A stretch of DNA of 64,000 bases from Acidovorax sp. KKS102 (GCF_000302535.1 NC_018708.1:1054001-1118000); one strand, 5' to 3'; counted from the first letter of the stretch, positions 8,934 to 19,230 are shown. A program made the numbers and translations. Notes: a model not told the origin generated them from the sequence alone.

Positions 8934-9967
8934 GCGGCCACCTCGACGATGTTCACCACGTTCGCACTCTGCGCCTCGGCAATGGCCTCGCGCCGCAGGC
9001 AGCGCACCAGGTGGTCGCCGTCGGCATCGGTGGCCACCAGGGTGGCTTCGGGTTGTTTGTGGTGGCAGTCATCCACCGTGTAGCTGCAGCGCCCCGCAAA
9101 GGGGCAGCCTGCGGGCAGGTCCACCAGCTCGGGCACCGTGCCCGGAATGGTGGACAGACGAGGGCGTTGCCCAGGCGCGTGCACGGCACCCAGGTGGGGC
9201 CGGGCTGCGAAAAGCCCGCGTGTGTAGGGGTGCGCCATGGCCGAGAAGACCGAGGCGGTGGAGCCGCTCTCGACCACGCTGCCGCCGTACATCACCATCA
9301 TGCGGTCCACGTTCTGCGAGATCACGCCCAGGTCGTGCGAGATGAGGATCAGCGCCATGTTGCGCTCGGCCACCAGGTCGCTGATGAGGTCCAGGATCTG
9401 CTGCTGGATGGTCACGTCCAGCGCCGTGGTGGGCTCGTCGGCAATCAGCAGGTCGGGCCCGCAGGCCAGTGCCATCGCAATGGTGATGCGCTGGCGCTGC
9501 CCGCCTGAGAACTGGTGCGGGTAGGCATCAAAACGCTGCGCGGCATTGGGGATGCCCACGCGGTCCAGCAGGGCAATCGCTTCGGTGCGTGCGGCTGCCG
9601 CATTCATGCCCCGGTGCAGGCGCAGCGGCTCTGCCACCTGGCGGCCAATGGTGTGCACGGGGTTGAGGGCCGTCATGGGCTCCTGGAACACCATGCCAAT
9701 GCGGTTGCCGCGCATCTGGCACATCTGTGCATCGGTGCGGCCCACCAGCTCTTGGCCGTCAAAGCGGATGCTGCCGGTGACCTGCGCGCTCTCAGGCAGC
9801 AGGCCCATGAGCGACATGGCGGTGATGGATTTGCCACAGCCCGATTCACCGATCAGGCCCAGGGTTTCACCGCGCGCCAGCGAAAAGCTCACGCCGCGCA
9901 CGGCATCGGCGGGGCCCCGGTGCGTCTGCAGGCGGATGCGGAGGTTGGAGACTTCTAACAGAGACAT
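8930..9967 (-). CDS. ABC transporter ATP-binding protein (DppD/OppD type)
   Basis: The protein has 345 residues. Walker A is [17 protein letters not shown], the signature [15 protein letters not shown], and Walker [13 protein letters not shown]. The C-terminal extension carries the oligopeptide/dipeptide transporter motif [20 protein letters not shown] with further Cys (C-H-H-K and V-R-C-L), the kind of arrangement that binds an Fe-S cluster in some DppD proteins. That tail is missing in the second ATPase, so the two subunits are asymmetric. It overlaps the next gene by four bases. Confidence 0.9.
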   Translation of the reverse strand: MSLLEVSNLRIRLQTHRGPADAVRGVSFSLARGETLGLIGESGCGKSITAMSLMGLLPESAQVTGSIRFDGQELVGRTDAQMCQMRGNRIGMVFQEPMTALNPVHTIGRQVAEPLRLHRGMNAAAARTEAIALLDRVGIPNAAQRFDAYPHQFSGGQRQRITIAMALACGPDLLIADEPTTALDVTIQQQILDLISDLVAERNMALILISHDLGVISQNVDRMMVMYGGSVVESGSTASVFSAMAHPYTRGLFAARPHLGAVHAPGQRPRLSTIPGTVPELVDLPAGCPFAGRCSYTVDDCHHKQPEATLVATDADGDHLVRCLRREAIAEAQSANVVNIVEVAA

Positions 9968-10002
9968 CGTGGAGTGCTGGTGGTCTTCGGTGCGGGGGGC
10001 TG

Positions 10003-10881
10003 TCAGCGCTTGCGAGAGAGGCGGGGGTCGAGCAAATCACGCAGCCCGTCACCCAGCAGGTTCAGCCCCAGCACGGCCAGCGCAATTGCCACACCCGGCC
10101 ACACGGCCAGCAGCGGGGCCTGGAACATCAGCGTCTGTGCCTCGCTCAGCATGCGGCCCCAGGAGGGCTGGGGCGGCTGGGTGCCCAGGCCCAGGTACGA
10201 CAGGGCCGCCTCGGCCAGTATGGCCAGCGCGAACTGGATGGTGGTCTGCACGATGAGCACCGACAGGGTGTTGGGCAGCACATGCTCCAGCGTGATTCGC
10301 CAGGTGCCTTTGCCACAGGCCCGCGCGGCCAGGATGTATTCACGCGCCCACACGGCATTGGCCGAGGCGCGGGTGACGCGCGCAAACGTCGGGATATAGA
10401 AGATGCCGATGGCGATGATGGAGTTGACGATGCCTGCGCCAAACACCGCCGTCATCATGATGGCCAGCAGCAGAGCGGGGAAGGCAAACGTGAAGTCCGC
10501 CAGCCGCATGATGAGTTCTTCCACCCAGCCGCGCTTGGCGGCGGCCAGCAGGCCCAGCGCCGTGCCGATGGTGAGGCCGATGCCCACTGCGATCACGCCC
10601 ACCAAGATGGAGTTACGGGCGCCCACCATCAACAGCGACGCCACGTCGCGCCCGAAGGCATCCGTGCCCAGCCAGTGTGTGCTGGACGGCCCTGCCAGCT
10701 TGTTGGCAAGGTCCATTTCGTAAGGCGACCAGGGTGTCCAGACCAGCGACAGTGCAGCAGCCAGCACCAGAAGCAGTGACAGAACGGCACCGATGACAAA
10801 GCTGCGGTGGCGCAGCGCGCGGTGCAGCCAGCTCGGGGCGGAGGTAGCTGCGGGGGATGGTGAGGAAATGGCGGCGCTCAT
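10003..10881 (-). CDS. ABC transporter permease (DppC/OppC type)
   Basis: The protein has 292 residues from the ATG at 10881; the open frame runs further upstream only because it overlaps the neighbouring gene. A first helix (SFVIGAVLSLLLVLAAALSLVW) is followed by a periplasmic part with H-W-L-G-T-D-A-F-G-R-D, the hallmark of DppC-type permeases. The EAA loop appears as ILAARACGKGTWRITLEHVLPN. Five to six helices are visible. With the neighbouring DppB-like protein it forms the transmembrane channel. It starts five bases after the previous gene ends, so the pair is tightly linked. Confidence 0.9.
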   Translation of the reverse strand: MSAAISSPSPAATSAPSWLHRALRHRSFVIGAVLSLLLVLAAALSLVWTPWSPYEMDLANKLAGPSSTHWLGTDAFGRDVASLLMVGARNSILVGVIAVGIGLTIGTALGLLAAAKRGWVEELIMRLADFTFAFPALLLAIMMTAVFGAGIVNSIIAIGIFYIPTFARVTRASANAVWAREYILAARACGKGTWRITLEHVLPNTLSVLIVQTTIQFALAILAEAALSYLGLGTQPPQPSWGRMLSEAQTLMFQAPLLAVWPGVAIALAVLGLNLLGDGLRDLLDPRLSRKR

Positions 10882-10886
10882 GGGGA

Positions 10887-11849
10887 TCAGATATCGGATG
10901 CCTTCACACGGGGATCGATTACTGCATACAGCACGTCCACCACGAAGTTCACGACGATGACCATAGCGGCGAGCAGCATCACGCAGTTGCGCACGACGAT
11001 CAGATCGCGGTTGGAAATCGACTGGAAGATCAAACGGCCCAGGCCGGGCAGGTAGAACACGTTTTCCACCACGATGGTGCCCGCCAGCAGCGAGGCAAAC
11101 TGCAGCCCCATCACCGTGACCACCGGAATCATGGCGTTTCGCAGCACATGGCCCCACAGCGCGGCGCGCTGCGTCAGGCCCTTGGCACGCGCCGTGCGCA
11201 CAAAGTCTTCACGCAACACCTCCAGCACGGCCGAGCGGGTGATGCGCGCCAGGATGGCCGCTTGCACCACGGCCAGCGCAATGGCGGGCAGCAGCAGGGC
11301 CTTGAGGGCTTCGAGCGGGCTGCCGCCCGCGTCTTCCGTCCAACCCGGAAAGCCACCGGCCGAGAACCACTGCAACTTCACCGAGAACAACAGGATCAGC
11401 AGGATGGCAAACCAGAAGTTGGGAATGGCAATGCCGATCTGCGCCAGGCCCATCACGCCCACGTCGCCCAGCTTGTTGTGGCGTGCCGCGGCGTACACAC
11501 CGGCGGCCAGGGCCAGCACCGTGGTGATCACCATGGCCATCAGGGCCAGCGGCACGGTGAGCGCCAGGCGCTCCAGCACCAGGTCGAGCACGGGCGAGCT
11601 GTAGGCGTAGCTGTCGCCCATGTTGCCCACCACCAGGCCGCTCACCCATTGCCAGTAGCGCAGGGTGGCGGGCTGGTCCAGACCCAGCTTGGTGGCCAGA
11701 GCTGCGACCGCATCGGGAGAGGCATCGGGGCCCATCAGAATCTGCGCGGCATTGCCCGGCAGGATTTCCAGCACCAGAAACACGACGATGGAGGCGCCAA
11801 TCAACGTGGCCAGGAGGGTGACAAACCGCTTGAGAAAAAACAGGCCCAT
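10887..11849 (-). CDS. ABC transporter permease (DppB/OppB type), first gene of the operon
   Basis: The protein has 320 residues. MGLFFLKRFVTLLATLIGASIVVFLVL is the conserved first helix of DppB-type permeases, and P-G-N-A-A follows. The EAA loop is FVRTARAKGLTQRAALWGHVLRNA near residue 210, and the C-terminal R-D-L-I-V-V-R-N plus a last helix ending D-P-R-V are family traits. It is the promoter-proximal gene of a minus-strand operon of at least five transporter genes plus amidase. The region in front of it holds a perfect palindrome (11899-11910) that could be an operator. Confidence 0.9.
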   Translation of the reverse strand: MGLFFLKRFVTLLATLIGASIVVFLVLEILPGNAAQILMGPDASPDAVAALATKLGLDQPATLRYWQWVSGLVVGNMGDSYAYSSPVLDLVLERLALTVPLALMAMVITTVLALAAGVYAAARHNKLGDVGVMGLAQIGIAIPNFWFAILLILLFSVKLQWFSAGGFPGWTEDAGGSPLEALKALLLPAIALAVVQAAILARITRSAVLEVLREDFVRTARAKGLTQRAALWGHVLRNAMIPVVTVMGLQFASLLAGTIVVENVFYLPGLGRLIFQSISNRDLIVVRNCVMLLAAMVIVVNFVVDVLYAVIDPRVKASDI

Positions 11850-11898
11850 GGGTGGGGTGCGTTGGCAGGTGGGTCAGACGCAGGGGCGTCAAAATTAA

Positions 11899-11910
11899 TG
11901 TGTATACACA
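11899..11910. promoter_or_regulatory. palindrome TGTGTATACACA, candidate operator
   Basis: A perfect 12-bp inverted repeat lies in the 208-bp divergent region between the peptide importer operon and the ferredoxin gene, 50 bp before the importer start. It sits in an AT-rich patch (AAAATTAATG before it, GCATAACGG after it) that could hold the importer promoter. Symmetrical TGTATACA cores are typical sites for dimeric GntR/FadR-type repressors; no such regulator gene is in this window. The function is inferred from symmetry and position only. Confidence 0.4.
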
Positions 11911-11922
11911 GCATAACGGTAA

Positions 11923-12315
<393 letters not shown>

Positions 12316-12321
12316 TTTGAA

Positions 12322-12384
12322 TCCAATCGGCCGCTTGCGCTAGTGGATCATGCCTGGAACGCTATTGAATAAATAGCAAAATCC
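12322..12384 (-). repeat. dispersed palindromic element, copy C (diverged)
   Basis: The stretch GCTTGCGCTAGTGGATCA followed by GGAACGCTATT matches the plus-strand face of copy B (GCAAGCGCTAGTGGATCA then GGCAGCTATT) with a few substitutions. It fills the 101-bp gap between the convergent ferredoxin and pth genes, beginning about seven bases past the ferredoxin stop. A run GAATAAATAGCAAAATCC closes it. It could act as a bidirectional hairpin at gene ends. Confidence 0.65.
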
Positions 12385-12416
12385 GCTGCGTAACGGCTGA
12401 GCGTGCCGGTCGCCCA

Positions 12417-13025
12417 TCAGTCCTCTACGGGCCGAGGGGGCTTGGGGCGGGGCGGTTTGGTGGTGTGGATGAGCAGCGTGGCCTTTTCCATGTCGCCCGC
12501 CAACAAAGCGGGATAGGCCTTGAGCGAGTGGGCGATGCTGTCCTCGATCAGCGTGCGCTGGTCTGGCGACGGTTTCTTGAGCACCCAGTTGGCCACTTCG
12601 CTCTTGACGCCCGGATGGCCGATGCCGATGCGCAGGCGCCAGTAGTCGGGCGATCCCAATTGTCCGTGGATGTCGCGCAGGCCGTTGTGCCCGGCATGGC
12701 TTCCGCCGCGTTTGAGCTTGACCTGGCCGGGGGCAATGTCCAGCTCATCGTGCACCACCAGGATTTCTTCGGGCAGGATCTTGAAGAAGCGAGCCAGCGA
12801 GGCCACGGACTTGCCCGAGAGGTTCATGAAGGTCTGCGGCTCCAGCAGCCATACGTTCTGGCCATGCACCGTGGTGCGCGCCACCAGCCCGTGGTAGCTG
12901 CGCTCGGGCACCAGCGTAGCCTTGAGTTCGCGCGCCAGGGCATCAATCCACCAGAAGCCGGCGTTGTGCCGCGTGTCCTCGTAGTCCGGCCCGGGGTTTC
13001 CCAGGCCTACAAACAGCTTGATCAT
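12417..13025 (-). CDS. pth: peptidyl-tRNA hydrolase
   Basis: The protein has 202 residues. The opening [23 protein letters not shown] carries the conserved Asn and the catalytic His of bacterial Pth, and F-M-N-L-S-G-K-S-V and L-V-V-H-D-E-L-D follow, then [16 protein letters not shown]. The enzyme releases tRNA from peptidyl-tRNAs that drop off ribosomes. The C-terminal tail is basic and Pro-rich ([10 protein letters not shown]). It follows rplY in the order prs-rplY-pth that is common in beta- and gammaproteobacteria, although a terminator-like hairpin separates it from rplY. Confidence 0.96.
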   Translation of the reverse strand: MIKLFVGLGNPGPDYEDTRHNAGFWWIDALARELKATLVPERSYHGLVARTTVHGQNVWLLEPQTFMNLSGKSVASLARFFKILPEEILVVHDELDIAPGQVKLKRGGSHAGHNGLRDIHGQLGSPDYWRLRIGIGHPGVKSEVANWVLKKPSPDQRTLIEDSIAHSLKAYPALLAGDMEKATLLIHTTKPPRPKPPRPVED

Positions 13026-13138
13026 GTGCGGGATTATCGGTGGCTGGGATGGGGGCAGGCCGTCGGGATGGCTGCAGCGCCGTTGAAGCCGTGTTCAGGA
13101 AGTGGGCTGTGCAGTTTGCGAGATGCGCCGCACCAATG

Positions 13139-13166
13139 AAAACGGCCCACGCAAGGTGGGCCGTTT
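13139..13166 (-). terminator. rho-independent terminator after rplY
   Basis: An 11-bp perfect stem, AAACGGCCCAC (13140-13150) with GTGGGCCGTTT (13156-13166) and a five-base loop, lies 60 bp past the rplY stop. Read on the minus strand the 3' arm ends in a short T-run. It probably terminates most of the rplY transcript, leaving pth to read-through or its own promoter. Confidence 0.75.
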
Positions 13167-13227
13167 CGTGGTCAACACCGCAAAGCGGGTTGACCGGGTG
13201 AAGTGATCGAGGTCGTGGACCGACGAA

Positions 13228-13863
13228 TTACTTCTTGCCCTTGCCCTTGCCCTTGGCATCGGCAGCAGGAGCAGCGTCAGCAGGGGTCTCAACGACCACG
13301 ACGGGAGGCACAACTGACACCAGCACGGGGTTGTTGTTCTGGCCGCCACGGACCTTGGCCACCACGCCCTTGGGCAGCTTGATGTCCTTCAGGTGCAGGG
13401 AAGCACCCTTTTCCAGCTTGGACAGGTCCACAGCGATGAATTCGGGCAGGTCCGAAGGCATGCAGGTCACGTCCAGTTCGTTCACGACGGGGTTGACCAT
13501 GCACTTGTCCACCTTGACGGCGTTGGACTCTTCAGCACCGCTGTAGTGCAGTGGCACCTTCAGGTGCAGCTTGGTCTTGTCGTCCACGCGCTGGAAGTCG
13601 ATGTGCAGCACCAGTTGCTTGTAGGGGTGGTATTGCACGTCACGCAGCACGACCTTGGACGTAGTGCCAGCCACTTCCATGTCCAGCACGCTGGAGTGGA
13701 ACGCTTCCTTCTTGAGGGCGTGCCACAGAGCGTTGTGGTCCACCTCGATCAGTTGGGGCTCTGCAGCACCACCGTACACGATGCCAGGCGTCTTGCCCGA
13801 ATTACGCAGACGGCGGCTCGCACCCGTACCCTGCTTGGCGCGCTCAAAAGCGACGAAGTTCAT
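13228..13863 (-). CDS. rplY: 50S ribosomal protein L25, CTC-type with C-terminal domain
   Basis: The protein has 211 residues, the long (Ctc/TL5) form. The N-terminal domain ([30 protein letters not shown]) is the 5S-rRNA-binding part, and [10 protein letters not shown] is the usual core motif. The C-terminal beta domain follows ([14 protein letters not shown]). The end is Lys/Gly-rich (K-G-K-G-K-G-K-K). It binds 5S rRNA in the large subunit. It lies downstream of prs with a terminator between. Confidence 0.96.
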   Translation of the reverse strand: MNFVAFERAKQGTGASRRLRNSGKTPGIVYGGAAEPQLIEVDHNALWHALKKEAFHSSVLDMEVAGTTSKVVLRDVQYHPYKQLVLHIDFQRVDDKTKLHLKVPLHYSGAEESNAVKVDKCMVNPVVNELDVTCMPSDLPEFIAVDLSKLEKGASLHLKDIKLPKGVVAKVRGGQNNNPVLVSVVPPVVVVETPADAAPAADAKGKGKGKK

Positions 13864-13908
13864 AGTTAGCTCCTGAAAAGGACAGACCGCGACCAGTCAT
13901 ATCCCGAT

Positions 13909-13945
13909 TAAAAAAGGCCTATTACGCCACTGTGGCGGCAGGCCT
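13909..13945 (-). terminator. rho-independent terminator after prs
   Basis: On the minus strand the outer arms AGGCCT (13940-13945 and 13915-13920) can pair with each other, an inner stem CGCCA/TGGCG closes on a three-base loop, and six T follow (the A-run 13910-13915 of the plus strand). This fits a terminator about 80 bp after the prs stop. A second hairpin, GCCTCC-CGAA-GGAGGC around 13971-13986, lies nearer the stop and may stabilise the 3' end. Confidence 0.7.
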
Positions 13946-14023
13946 GCGCATTGCTCTCGAACAGACAAGCCTCCCGAAGGAGGCCTGCGTGCAATCCGAC
14001 TGCAACGCTCCCGGGGGAGCGCG

Positions 14024-14998
14024 TCAGAACAGGTTGTCCTGGTCCGAGAACAGACTCATGACCGACTCACCCTTGGCAATGCGCTGGATCGTTTCGGCGA
14101 TCAGCGGGGCCACGGAGAGTTGGCGAATCTTGGAACATCCCTTGGCGTTATCGCTCAGCGGGATGGTGTTGGTCACCACCACTTCATCGAGGGCCGTGCC
14201 CTTGGCGATGCGTTCGATGGCAGGACCGGAAAAAATGGGGTGCGTGCAGTAGGCGTACACGCTCTTAGCGCCACGCTCCTTGAGCACTTCGGCCGCCTTC
14301 ACCAGCGTGCCGGCGGTGTCGATCATGTCGTCCATGATCACGCAGTTGCGGCCTTCGATTTCGCCGATCACGTGCATGACTTCCGACACGTTGGCCTTGG
14401 GGCGGCGCTTGTCGATGATGGCCAGGTCACAACCCAGTTGCTTGGCCAGTGCACGGGCTCGCACCACGCCACCCACGTCGGGGGAGACGACGATCAGGTC
14501 CTCGTAGTTCTTCTGGCGCAGGTCGCCCAGCAGCACTGGCGACGCGTAGATGTTGTCCACGGGGATGTCGAAGAACCCTTGGATCTGGTCGGCGTGCAGG
14601 TCCATGGTCAGCACGCGGGCCACGCCCACGGCTTGCAGCATGTTGGCCACCACCTTGGCCGTGATCGGCACACGGGTCGAGCGGGGGCGGCGGTCCTGGC
14701 GGGCGTAACCGAAATAAGGGATCACGGCGCTGATGCGTTCAGCCGACGCGCGCTTGAGCGCATCGACCATGATCAGCAGTTCCATGAGGTTTTCGTTGGT
14801 GGGTGCGCAGGTGGACTGCACCACGAAAACATCACGTGCACGCACGTTTTGCTTGATTTCGACGGTGACTTCACCGTCAGAGAAGCGACCCACGTCAGCC
14901 GCACCGAGGGTGGTGCCGAGGTGTTGGGCAATTTCAGCTGCCATGCCAGGATTGGCATTGCCGGTGAAAACCATGAAGTCGGGGTGGTTGGCTTGCAT
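14024..14998 (-). CDS. prs: ribose-phosphate pyrophosphokinase
   Basis: The protein has 324 residues from the ATG at 14998 ([20 protein letters not shown]). The open frame continues upstream through the tRNA-Gln gene, which cannot be coding. Diagnostic parts are [10 protein letters not shown], the flexible-loop region [20 protein letters not shown], the [15 protein letters not shown] motif, and the PRPP-binding loop [17 protein letters not shown]. It makes PRPP from ribose-5-phosphate and ATP for nucleotide, His and Trp synthesis. The tRNA-Gln and ispE upstream on the same strand reproduce a conserved gene order. Confidence 0.97.
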   Translation of the reverse strand: MQANHPDFMVFTGNANPGMAAEIAQHLGTTLGAADVGRFSDGEVTVEIKQNVRARDVFVVQSTCAPTNENLMELLIMVDALKRASAERISAVIPYFGYARQDRRPRSTRVPITAKVVANMLQAVGVARVLTMDLHADQIQGFFDIPVDNIYASPVLLGDLRQKNYEDLIVVSPDVGGVVRARALAKQLGCDLAIIDKRRPKANVSEVMHVIGEIEGRNCVIMDDMIDTAGTLVKAAEVLKERGAKSVYAYCTHPIFSGPAIERIAKGTALDEVVVTNTIPLSDNAKGCSKIRQLSVAPLIAETIQRIAKGESVMSLFSDQDNLF

Positions 14999-15044
14999 GA
15001 GCGTCCCAGCAGTCTGAAATAAAAGCCCGTACGCGGAAAGCGTT

Positions 15045-15121
15045 TGGCAGGGGAAGAAGGATTCGAACCTTCGCATGCCGGAATCAAAATCCGGTGCCTT
15101 AACCAGCTTGGCGACTCCCCT
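15045..15121 (-). tRNA. tRNA-Gln (anticodon TTG)
   Basis: A full cloverleaf reads on the minus strand: acceptor AGGGGAG pairs with TTCCCCT, the anticodon loop is ATTTTGATT with TTG, the T-loop is GGTTCGAATCC, and the CCA end is encoded (plus-strand TGG at 15045-15047). It lies between ispE and prs on the same strand. Confidence 0.95.
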
Positions 15122-15151
15122 ACACAGGTCAATTGCCGAAGGCAACCAACC

Positions 15152-16009
15152 TTAAATTTCTCCTGATGCCCAACCTGCCAGAGGATGAACCATCAGATTT
15201 TCACATGCCTTCACTTGCCAGCCCTCTGGGGCTCCGCACAGGTCGACTGCATGTGACATCTGCGCAAACACTGCACTGCCTGAGCCTGTCATTCTGCCTT
15301 TGAGGCCGCGATCGTTGAGCCATTCAATGGCTTTTAAAACATCGGGGCAAAGAGCCTGAGCAACCGGCTGCAAGTCGTTTCGACCGAAGTCAAAGTGTGC
15401 TGCAGCAAAGCCTAAGATTGTAGCACTATCTGAGTCGCGTTTCAAACTTGGTGACGAAAAAATTTCTTTTGTCTCCAAACCTGCAGCGGGCTTCACGATC
15501 ACAAAGCTCGCTTGCGGCAGCTGGTGCGCTTTCTCAAGCGGCGTGATTGTCTCACCAATTCCCTCCACCCAAGCGTTGTGACCGCATAAAAAAAACGGAA
15601 CATCTGCACCCAGTTGCAAACCGATCTTGGCCAACGCGTGTCTTGGCAGGTTGAGCCCCCATAACCGGTTCAACGCGAGCAGCGTGGTGGCGGCATCAGA
15701 CGAGCCTCCTCCCATGCCCGCCTGTGCAGGCACGCGTTTCATGATGCTGATGTGCGCACCCTCGCGGCAGCCCGTGGCTGCTTGCAGCGCGCGAGCTGCG
15801 CGAACCGAGAGATCCACTTCGGGCAGTGCCATCGACAGGTCTTCCCGCGAAATCGACCCATCGGCTCGGCGCTCGAAGTGCAAGGTGTCGCACCAGTCCA
15901 CGAGCATGAACACGGATTGCAGCAAGTGGTAGCCATCCGCACGGCGCCCGGTAATGTGCAGAAAGAGATTGAGCTTGGCCGGGGCCGGCACGTCATACAA
16001 GGCTTGCAT
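15152..16009 (-). CDS. ispE: 4-diphosphocytidyl-2-C-methyl-D-erythritol kinase
   Basis: The protein has 285 residues of the GHMP kinase family. The N-terminal VPAPAKLNLFLHITGRRADGYH is the classic IspE opening, the ATP loop is PAQAGMGGGSSDAATTLLAL, and G-R-M-T-G-S-G-S-A-V-F-A comes near the C-terminus. It phosphorylates CDP-methylerythritol in the non-mevalonate isoprenoid pathway. The gene lies 67 bases after lolB on the same strand, as in many proteobacteria. Its base composition is somewhat less GC-rich than its neighbours over 15400-15620. Confidence 0.96.
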   Translation of the reverse strand: MQALYDVPAPAKLNLFLHITGRRADGYHLLQSVFMLVDWCDTLHFERRADGSISREDLSMALPEVDLSVRAARALQAATGCREGAHISIMKRVPAQAGMGGGSSDAATTLLALNRLWGLNLPRHALAKIGLQLGADVPFFLCGHNAWVEGIGETITPLEKAHQLPQASFVIVKPAAGLETKEIFSSPSLKRDSDSATILGFAAAHFDFGRNDLQPVAQALCPDVLKAIEWLNDRGLKGRMTGSGSAVFAQMSHAVDLCGAPEGWQVKACENLMVHPLAGWASGEI

Positions 16010-16076
16010 GGGGAAGGGTGGGGTGCGAGGTGGTGCGGTGCGAACGCCGCTGCTGGCCGCCGCGGTGGGCAGGCCG

Positions 16077-16604
16077 TCAGGGAGTCAGTGCAATGCGCAG
16101 CGTGGCGGTGGGCTGTGGATCGTCACGGCGTGCCGTCAGCCGTCCGTCGGCAATGCCGGTGAGGTCAGCTTGCCACCCCGTCGCACTGGCCTGAGTGCCC
16201 TTGAGCCAGTTGAAAAGGGCGGTCACAGGAATGCGCGTACCGGTCACGTCCTGGAGCAGCGTGTCGAGGGAATCAGAGGTGCGGGTGTTCTGGCCGCTGA
16301 CCAGTTGCGCATGCCCATCCTTCCAATCGAGTTGCGCAATGCGATTGCCGAATGGGCTGAGCAAAACGAGTCCACCGGCTTGGGCGGTGCCGCGCAGCTC
16401 AAACATGGCGGAAAAAGACTGCGAGGCCTGCCCGTCAATCTGCAGTGCGATGCGACCGTTCCAGCTGTTTTCCTCCACAGGGGCTGATGGCATTGGCTGC
16501 GCACAGCCCGCAAGCCATAAGGCACACAACACCAGCCAGCCCATCCATCGATGACGAAGCGTTCCGGTCAGTGAGCTGGCGATGCTGCCAAACAGGCCTG
16601 GCAT
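16077..16604 (-). CDS. lolB: outer-membrane lipoprotein LolB
   Basis: The protein has 175 residues. An N-terminal hydrophobic segment ends in the lipobox L-A-G-C, so the mature protein starts with a lipidated Cys near residue 34. E-N-S-W-N-G-R-I-A-L-Q-I and S-F-S-A-M-F-E-L-R-G then G-L-V-L-L-S-P-F-G fit LolB, which receives lipoproteins from LolA and inserts them into the outer membrane. The place between the TPR gene and ispE supports the call. Its ATG overlaps the stop of the TPR gene. Confidence 0.88.
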   Translation of the reverse strand: MPGLFGSIASSLTGTLRHRWMGWLVLCALWLAGCAQPMPSAPVEENSWNGRIALQIDGQASQSFSAMFELRGTAQAGGLVLLSPFGNRIAQLDWKDGHAQLVSGQNTRTSDSLDTLLQDVTGTRIPVTALFNWLKGTQASATGWQADLTGIADGRLTARRDDPQPTATLRIALTP

Positions 16605-18367
16605 CAGAGGGAGGCTCCGAGGCGTTTCAGGGTCTCTCTGAGGGTGTCGTTGTCGGGGCTGGCGCGTTGTCCTTCTTTCCAGACGCGCGTTGCGCCGTCC
16701 TTGTCGCCCATGCTCCAGAGAACCTCACCCAGATGTGCGGCTATCTCCACGTCGGGCCGGGCCTTGAAGGCCGCTTCGAGGTGCTTGCGCGCGTCGGCCT
16801 TGTTGCCCAAGCGGAATTCCACCCATCCCAGGCTGTCCATGATGAAGGGGTCGTTGGGGGCAAACTGCAGGGCCTTCAGGATGAGCTGTTTGGCCTCATC
16901 CAGCCGCACACCCCGGTCTGCGAGCGAATAGCCTAGGGCGTTGTAGGCGTGGTGATAGTCCGGCTGGCGTGCGATCACCTGGCGTAGCAGCTGTTCCATG
17001 GTGTCGGGCTGGCCAGCCTTTTCGGCGAGCATGGCCTGGTCGTAGACTAATTCGGCATCGTCCGGAGCTATGGTCACCAGTTCCGTTTGCACTTTGTAGG
17101 CTTCCTGGTACAGGCGTTGGTCGCGCAGTAGCTGTACTTCGGCCATGAGTTTTAGGCGGTGGCTCTCTGGGGAATTGCCTGGCAAGCTGCGCAACAAGGC
17201 CCGTGCCTGGGCGAGCTTGCCCTGGCGTGCCAGCAATGATGCGCGACGCGTCTGTGCACCAAAGACCTCCTCTGCGTTGTCGATGCGTGCAAGCCAGGCT
17301 TCTGCGCCCGCAAAGTCTTTCTTTTTCTCGGCAATCTGTGCGTGCAGCAAATACGCCTGCGTGAGACTCTTTCGCCGCAGGTCGGCATCGGCGGACGCAG
17401 AGGCAAGCTCCATGAACCGCTGCAGCGACGCCTCAGCAGCGGGCAGCCGGTTGTCTTGGTATTGCAGAGTGGCCGCCACCAGCCAGGCCTCCGTCAGATC
17501 AGGCTTTTCCTTCGTGACGGTTTCCAGTTGGCGACTGGCCTCTGGGTAGCGCTGCAGGCCCAGCAATACCCGTGCATACGCCATGCGCAGGTCCGGGATG
17601 GGCTGCTTGGACAGTGTTTGCGTCACGATGGGCTCCGCGTCCAGCAGGCCTTCGTCCATCAGCTCCAGCGCCAGCCGGGCGGCACTTTCGCTGGCATTGT
17701 CCAAGCCCTGCGCCCTGCGTGCCGCGTCCAGCGCGCCGGCCTTGTCACCCGCAGCAAGCCTCAAGCGGCCCAGCGATACCCAGGCCTCGGGCCCGGTGGC
17801 TGGATTGGTGAGTTCGTTGACCAGGGCTTGTTCCACCACTTTGGCGGCCAGCGCTTTGTCGCTCGCACGTCCATACAGTTGCGGCAAGGAGGCCAGCGCA
17901 GAAGCCTTGGACCGGGGAGAGGCCTGTGCGAGTTCCTGGCGCAGCAATTCCGGTGTTTCGGCGATGCGGTTCAACGCGATCAGGATTTGCAGCACATATT
18001 GATTGGCCTCGCGCGACTGGGGCAGGGCTTCCTTCCAGGCTCTGGCGGCAGCCAGGGCGTATTCGCCCGATCGTGACTGCAAGGCAATGTCAGCGGCGCG
18101 TTGGTAAAGCTGACCATCCGCACTACGGCGCGCGGCCTCCAGCATGAATGCGTAGCCGGCGCCTGGGTCCCCGGTTCGCGCACTGATCTCGCCCAGGAAG
18201 ATTTCGTAGAACAGCTCTGCGTCCAGCGCGGGGTTGGAAGCCACTGAAGAGGAGGACTCGCTCGGGGGGCGGCTTTCGCTGGCGGGCTTTTGGGCCCAGG
18301 CAGAGTGGGCGGCGGCCGCAATCACGGTGGCCAAGGCGACGGTACGAAAGCTGTGGGATAACACCAT
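16604..18367 (-). CDS. exported tetratricopeptide repeat protein
   Basis: The protein has 587 residues from the ATG at 18367; an ATG six codons upstream at 18385 is also possible. The signal peptide is [20 protein letters not shown], ending S-A-W-A-Q. The rest is TPR solenoid, for instance [12 protein letters not shown] near residue 60 and the well-formed terminal repeat [15 protein letters not shown] followed by [13 protein letters not shown]. This type of periplasmic or outer-membrane-associated TPR protein upstream of lolB-ispE is conserved in betaproteobacteria; its function is unproven. It diverges from mutM with fewer than 50 bases between starts. Confidence 0.85.
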   Translation of the reverse strand: MVLSHSFRTVALATVIAAAAHSAWAQKPASESRPPSESSSSVASNPALDAELFYEIFLGEISARTGDPGAGYAFMLEAARRSADGQLYQRAADIALQSRSGEYALAAARAWKEALPQSREANQYVLQILIALNRIAETPELLRQELAQASPRSKASALASLPQLYGRASDKALAAKVVEQALVNELTNPATGPEAWVSLGRLRLAAGDKAGALDAARRAQGLDNASESAARLALELMDEGLLDAEPIVTQTLSKQPIPDLRMAYARVLLGLQRYPEASRQLETVTKEKPDLTEAWLVAATLQYQDNRLPAAEASLQRFMELASASADADLRRKSLTQAYLLHAQIAEKKKDFAGAEAWLARIDNAEEVFGAQTRRASLLARQGKLAQARALLRSLPGNSPESHRLKLMAEVQLLRDQRLYQEAYKVQTELVTIAPDDAELVYDQAMLAEKAGQPDTMEQLLRQVIARQPDYHHAYNALGYSLADRGVRLDEAKQLILKALQFAPNDPFIMDSLGWVEFRLGNKADARKHLEAAFKARPDVEIAAHLGEVLWSMGDKDGATRVWKEGQRASPDNDTLRETLKRLGASL

Positions 18368-18414
18368 CGGGCCATAATAATCCATGCCTGTTAAGCCGTT
18401 GCCCGGTTGTTTGT

Positions 18415-19230
18415 ATGCCTGAGTTGCCTGAAGTGGAAGTGACGCGGCGCAGTTTTGCTAACGCGATCACTGGAGCCCGGATCGAGGCGGTGGTGATGGG
18501 CAAGCCCTTGCGATGGCCTCTGGGTTGCGACCCGCAATTGCTGGTGGGTCAGCAAGTGGGCGGATTGCGCCGGCGAGGCAAGTACCTGTTGCTGGATATG
18601 GAGCAAGGCCTGCTGCTTCTGCATCTGGGCATGTCCGGCAGCCTGCGGTTTGCTACTGACATGCCGGAAGCGGGCGCGCATGACCATTTTGACCTCGTCA
18701 CCAACCGCGGCACGCTGCGCCTGCACGACCCACGCCGATTTGGCGCGGTGGTCTATGCGCCATCAGATGATTCGCCCGTGGCCGCGAAGCTGCTGGGTGG
18801 GTTGGGCATGGAGCCCTTGTCAGAAGAGTTTCTGCTCCCGACTTTTCAGGCGGGACTCAAGAAAAGCCGGATGCCCATCAAGCAATTGCTTCTGGCGGGA
18901 CGCTTGGTGGTGGGGGTGGGGAATATCTATGCCTCCGAGGTGCTTTTCTTGTCTGGCATCCGTCCCACTACTGTAGCTTCCCGCATCGGCGCTGCCCGGG
19001 TCCAGAAGTTGCATCAGGCCATTCGTTCCGTGCTGGCCCGCGCTGTAGAAATGGGGGGGAGCACACTGCGCGACTTTTCGAATGCCGATGGAATGGCGGG
19101 CCACTTTCAGACGGCCGCGAATGTGTATGGCCGCGATGGTCAGCCATGCCACGCCTGTGGTACAGCCATCGAGCTGATTCGCCAGGGACAAAGAAGCACT
19201 TACTTCTGCCGGCAGTGTCAACGCCCCTAG
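18415..19230 (+). CDS. mutM: formamidopyrimidine-DNA glycosylase
   Basis: The protein has 271 residues. [12 protein letters not shown] gives the catalytic Pro-1 (after Met removal) and the Glu that follows. K-Y-L-L-L-D and H-L-G-M-S-G-S-L-R are family motifs, [10 protein letters not shown] comes near residue 165, and the C-terminal zinc finger is C-H-A-C-G and C-R-Q-C. It excises 8-oxoguanine. With mutY downstream the locus holds both enzymes of the GO repair system, separated only by a dynamin-like gene. Confidence 0.97.
   Translation: MPELPEVEVTRRSFANAITGARIEAVVMGKPLRWPLGCDPQLLVGQQVGGLRRRGKYLLLDMEQGLLLLHLGMSGSLRFATDMPEAGAHDHFDLVTNRGTLRLHDPRRFGAVVYAPSDDSPVAAKLLGGLGMEPLSEEFLLPTFQAGLKKSRMPIKQLLLAGRLVVGVGNIYASEVLFLSGIRPTTVASRIGAARVQKLHQAIRSVLARAVEMGGSTLRDFSNADGMAGHFQTAANVYGRDGQPCHACGTAIELIRQGQRSTYFCRQCQRP

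Noticed and set aside
14999..15145. N-terminal extension of prs across the tRNA-Gln gene
   Set aside because: The extra codons are tRNA sequence; the family start [11 protein letters not shown] lies at 14998.
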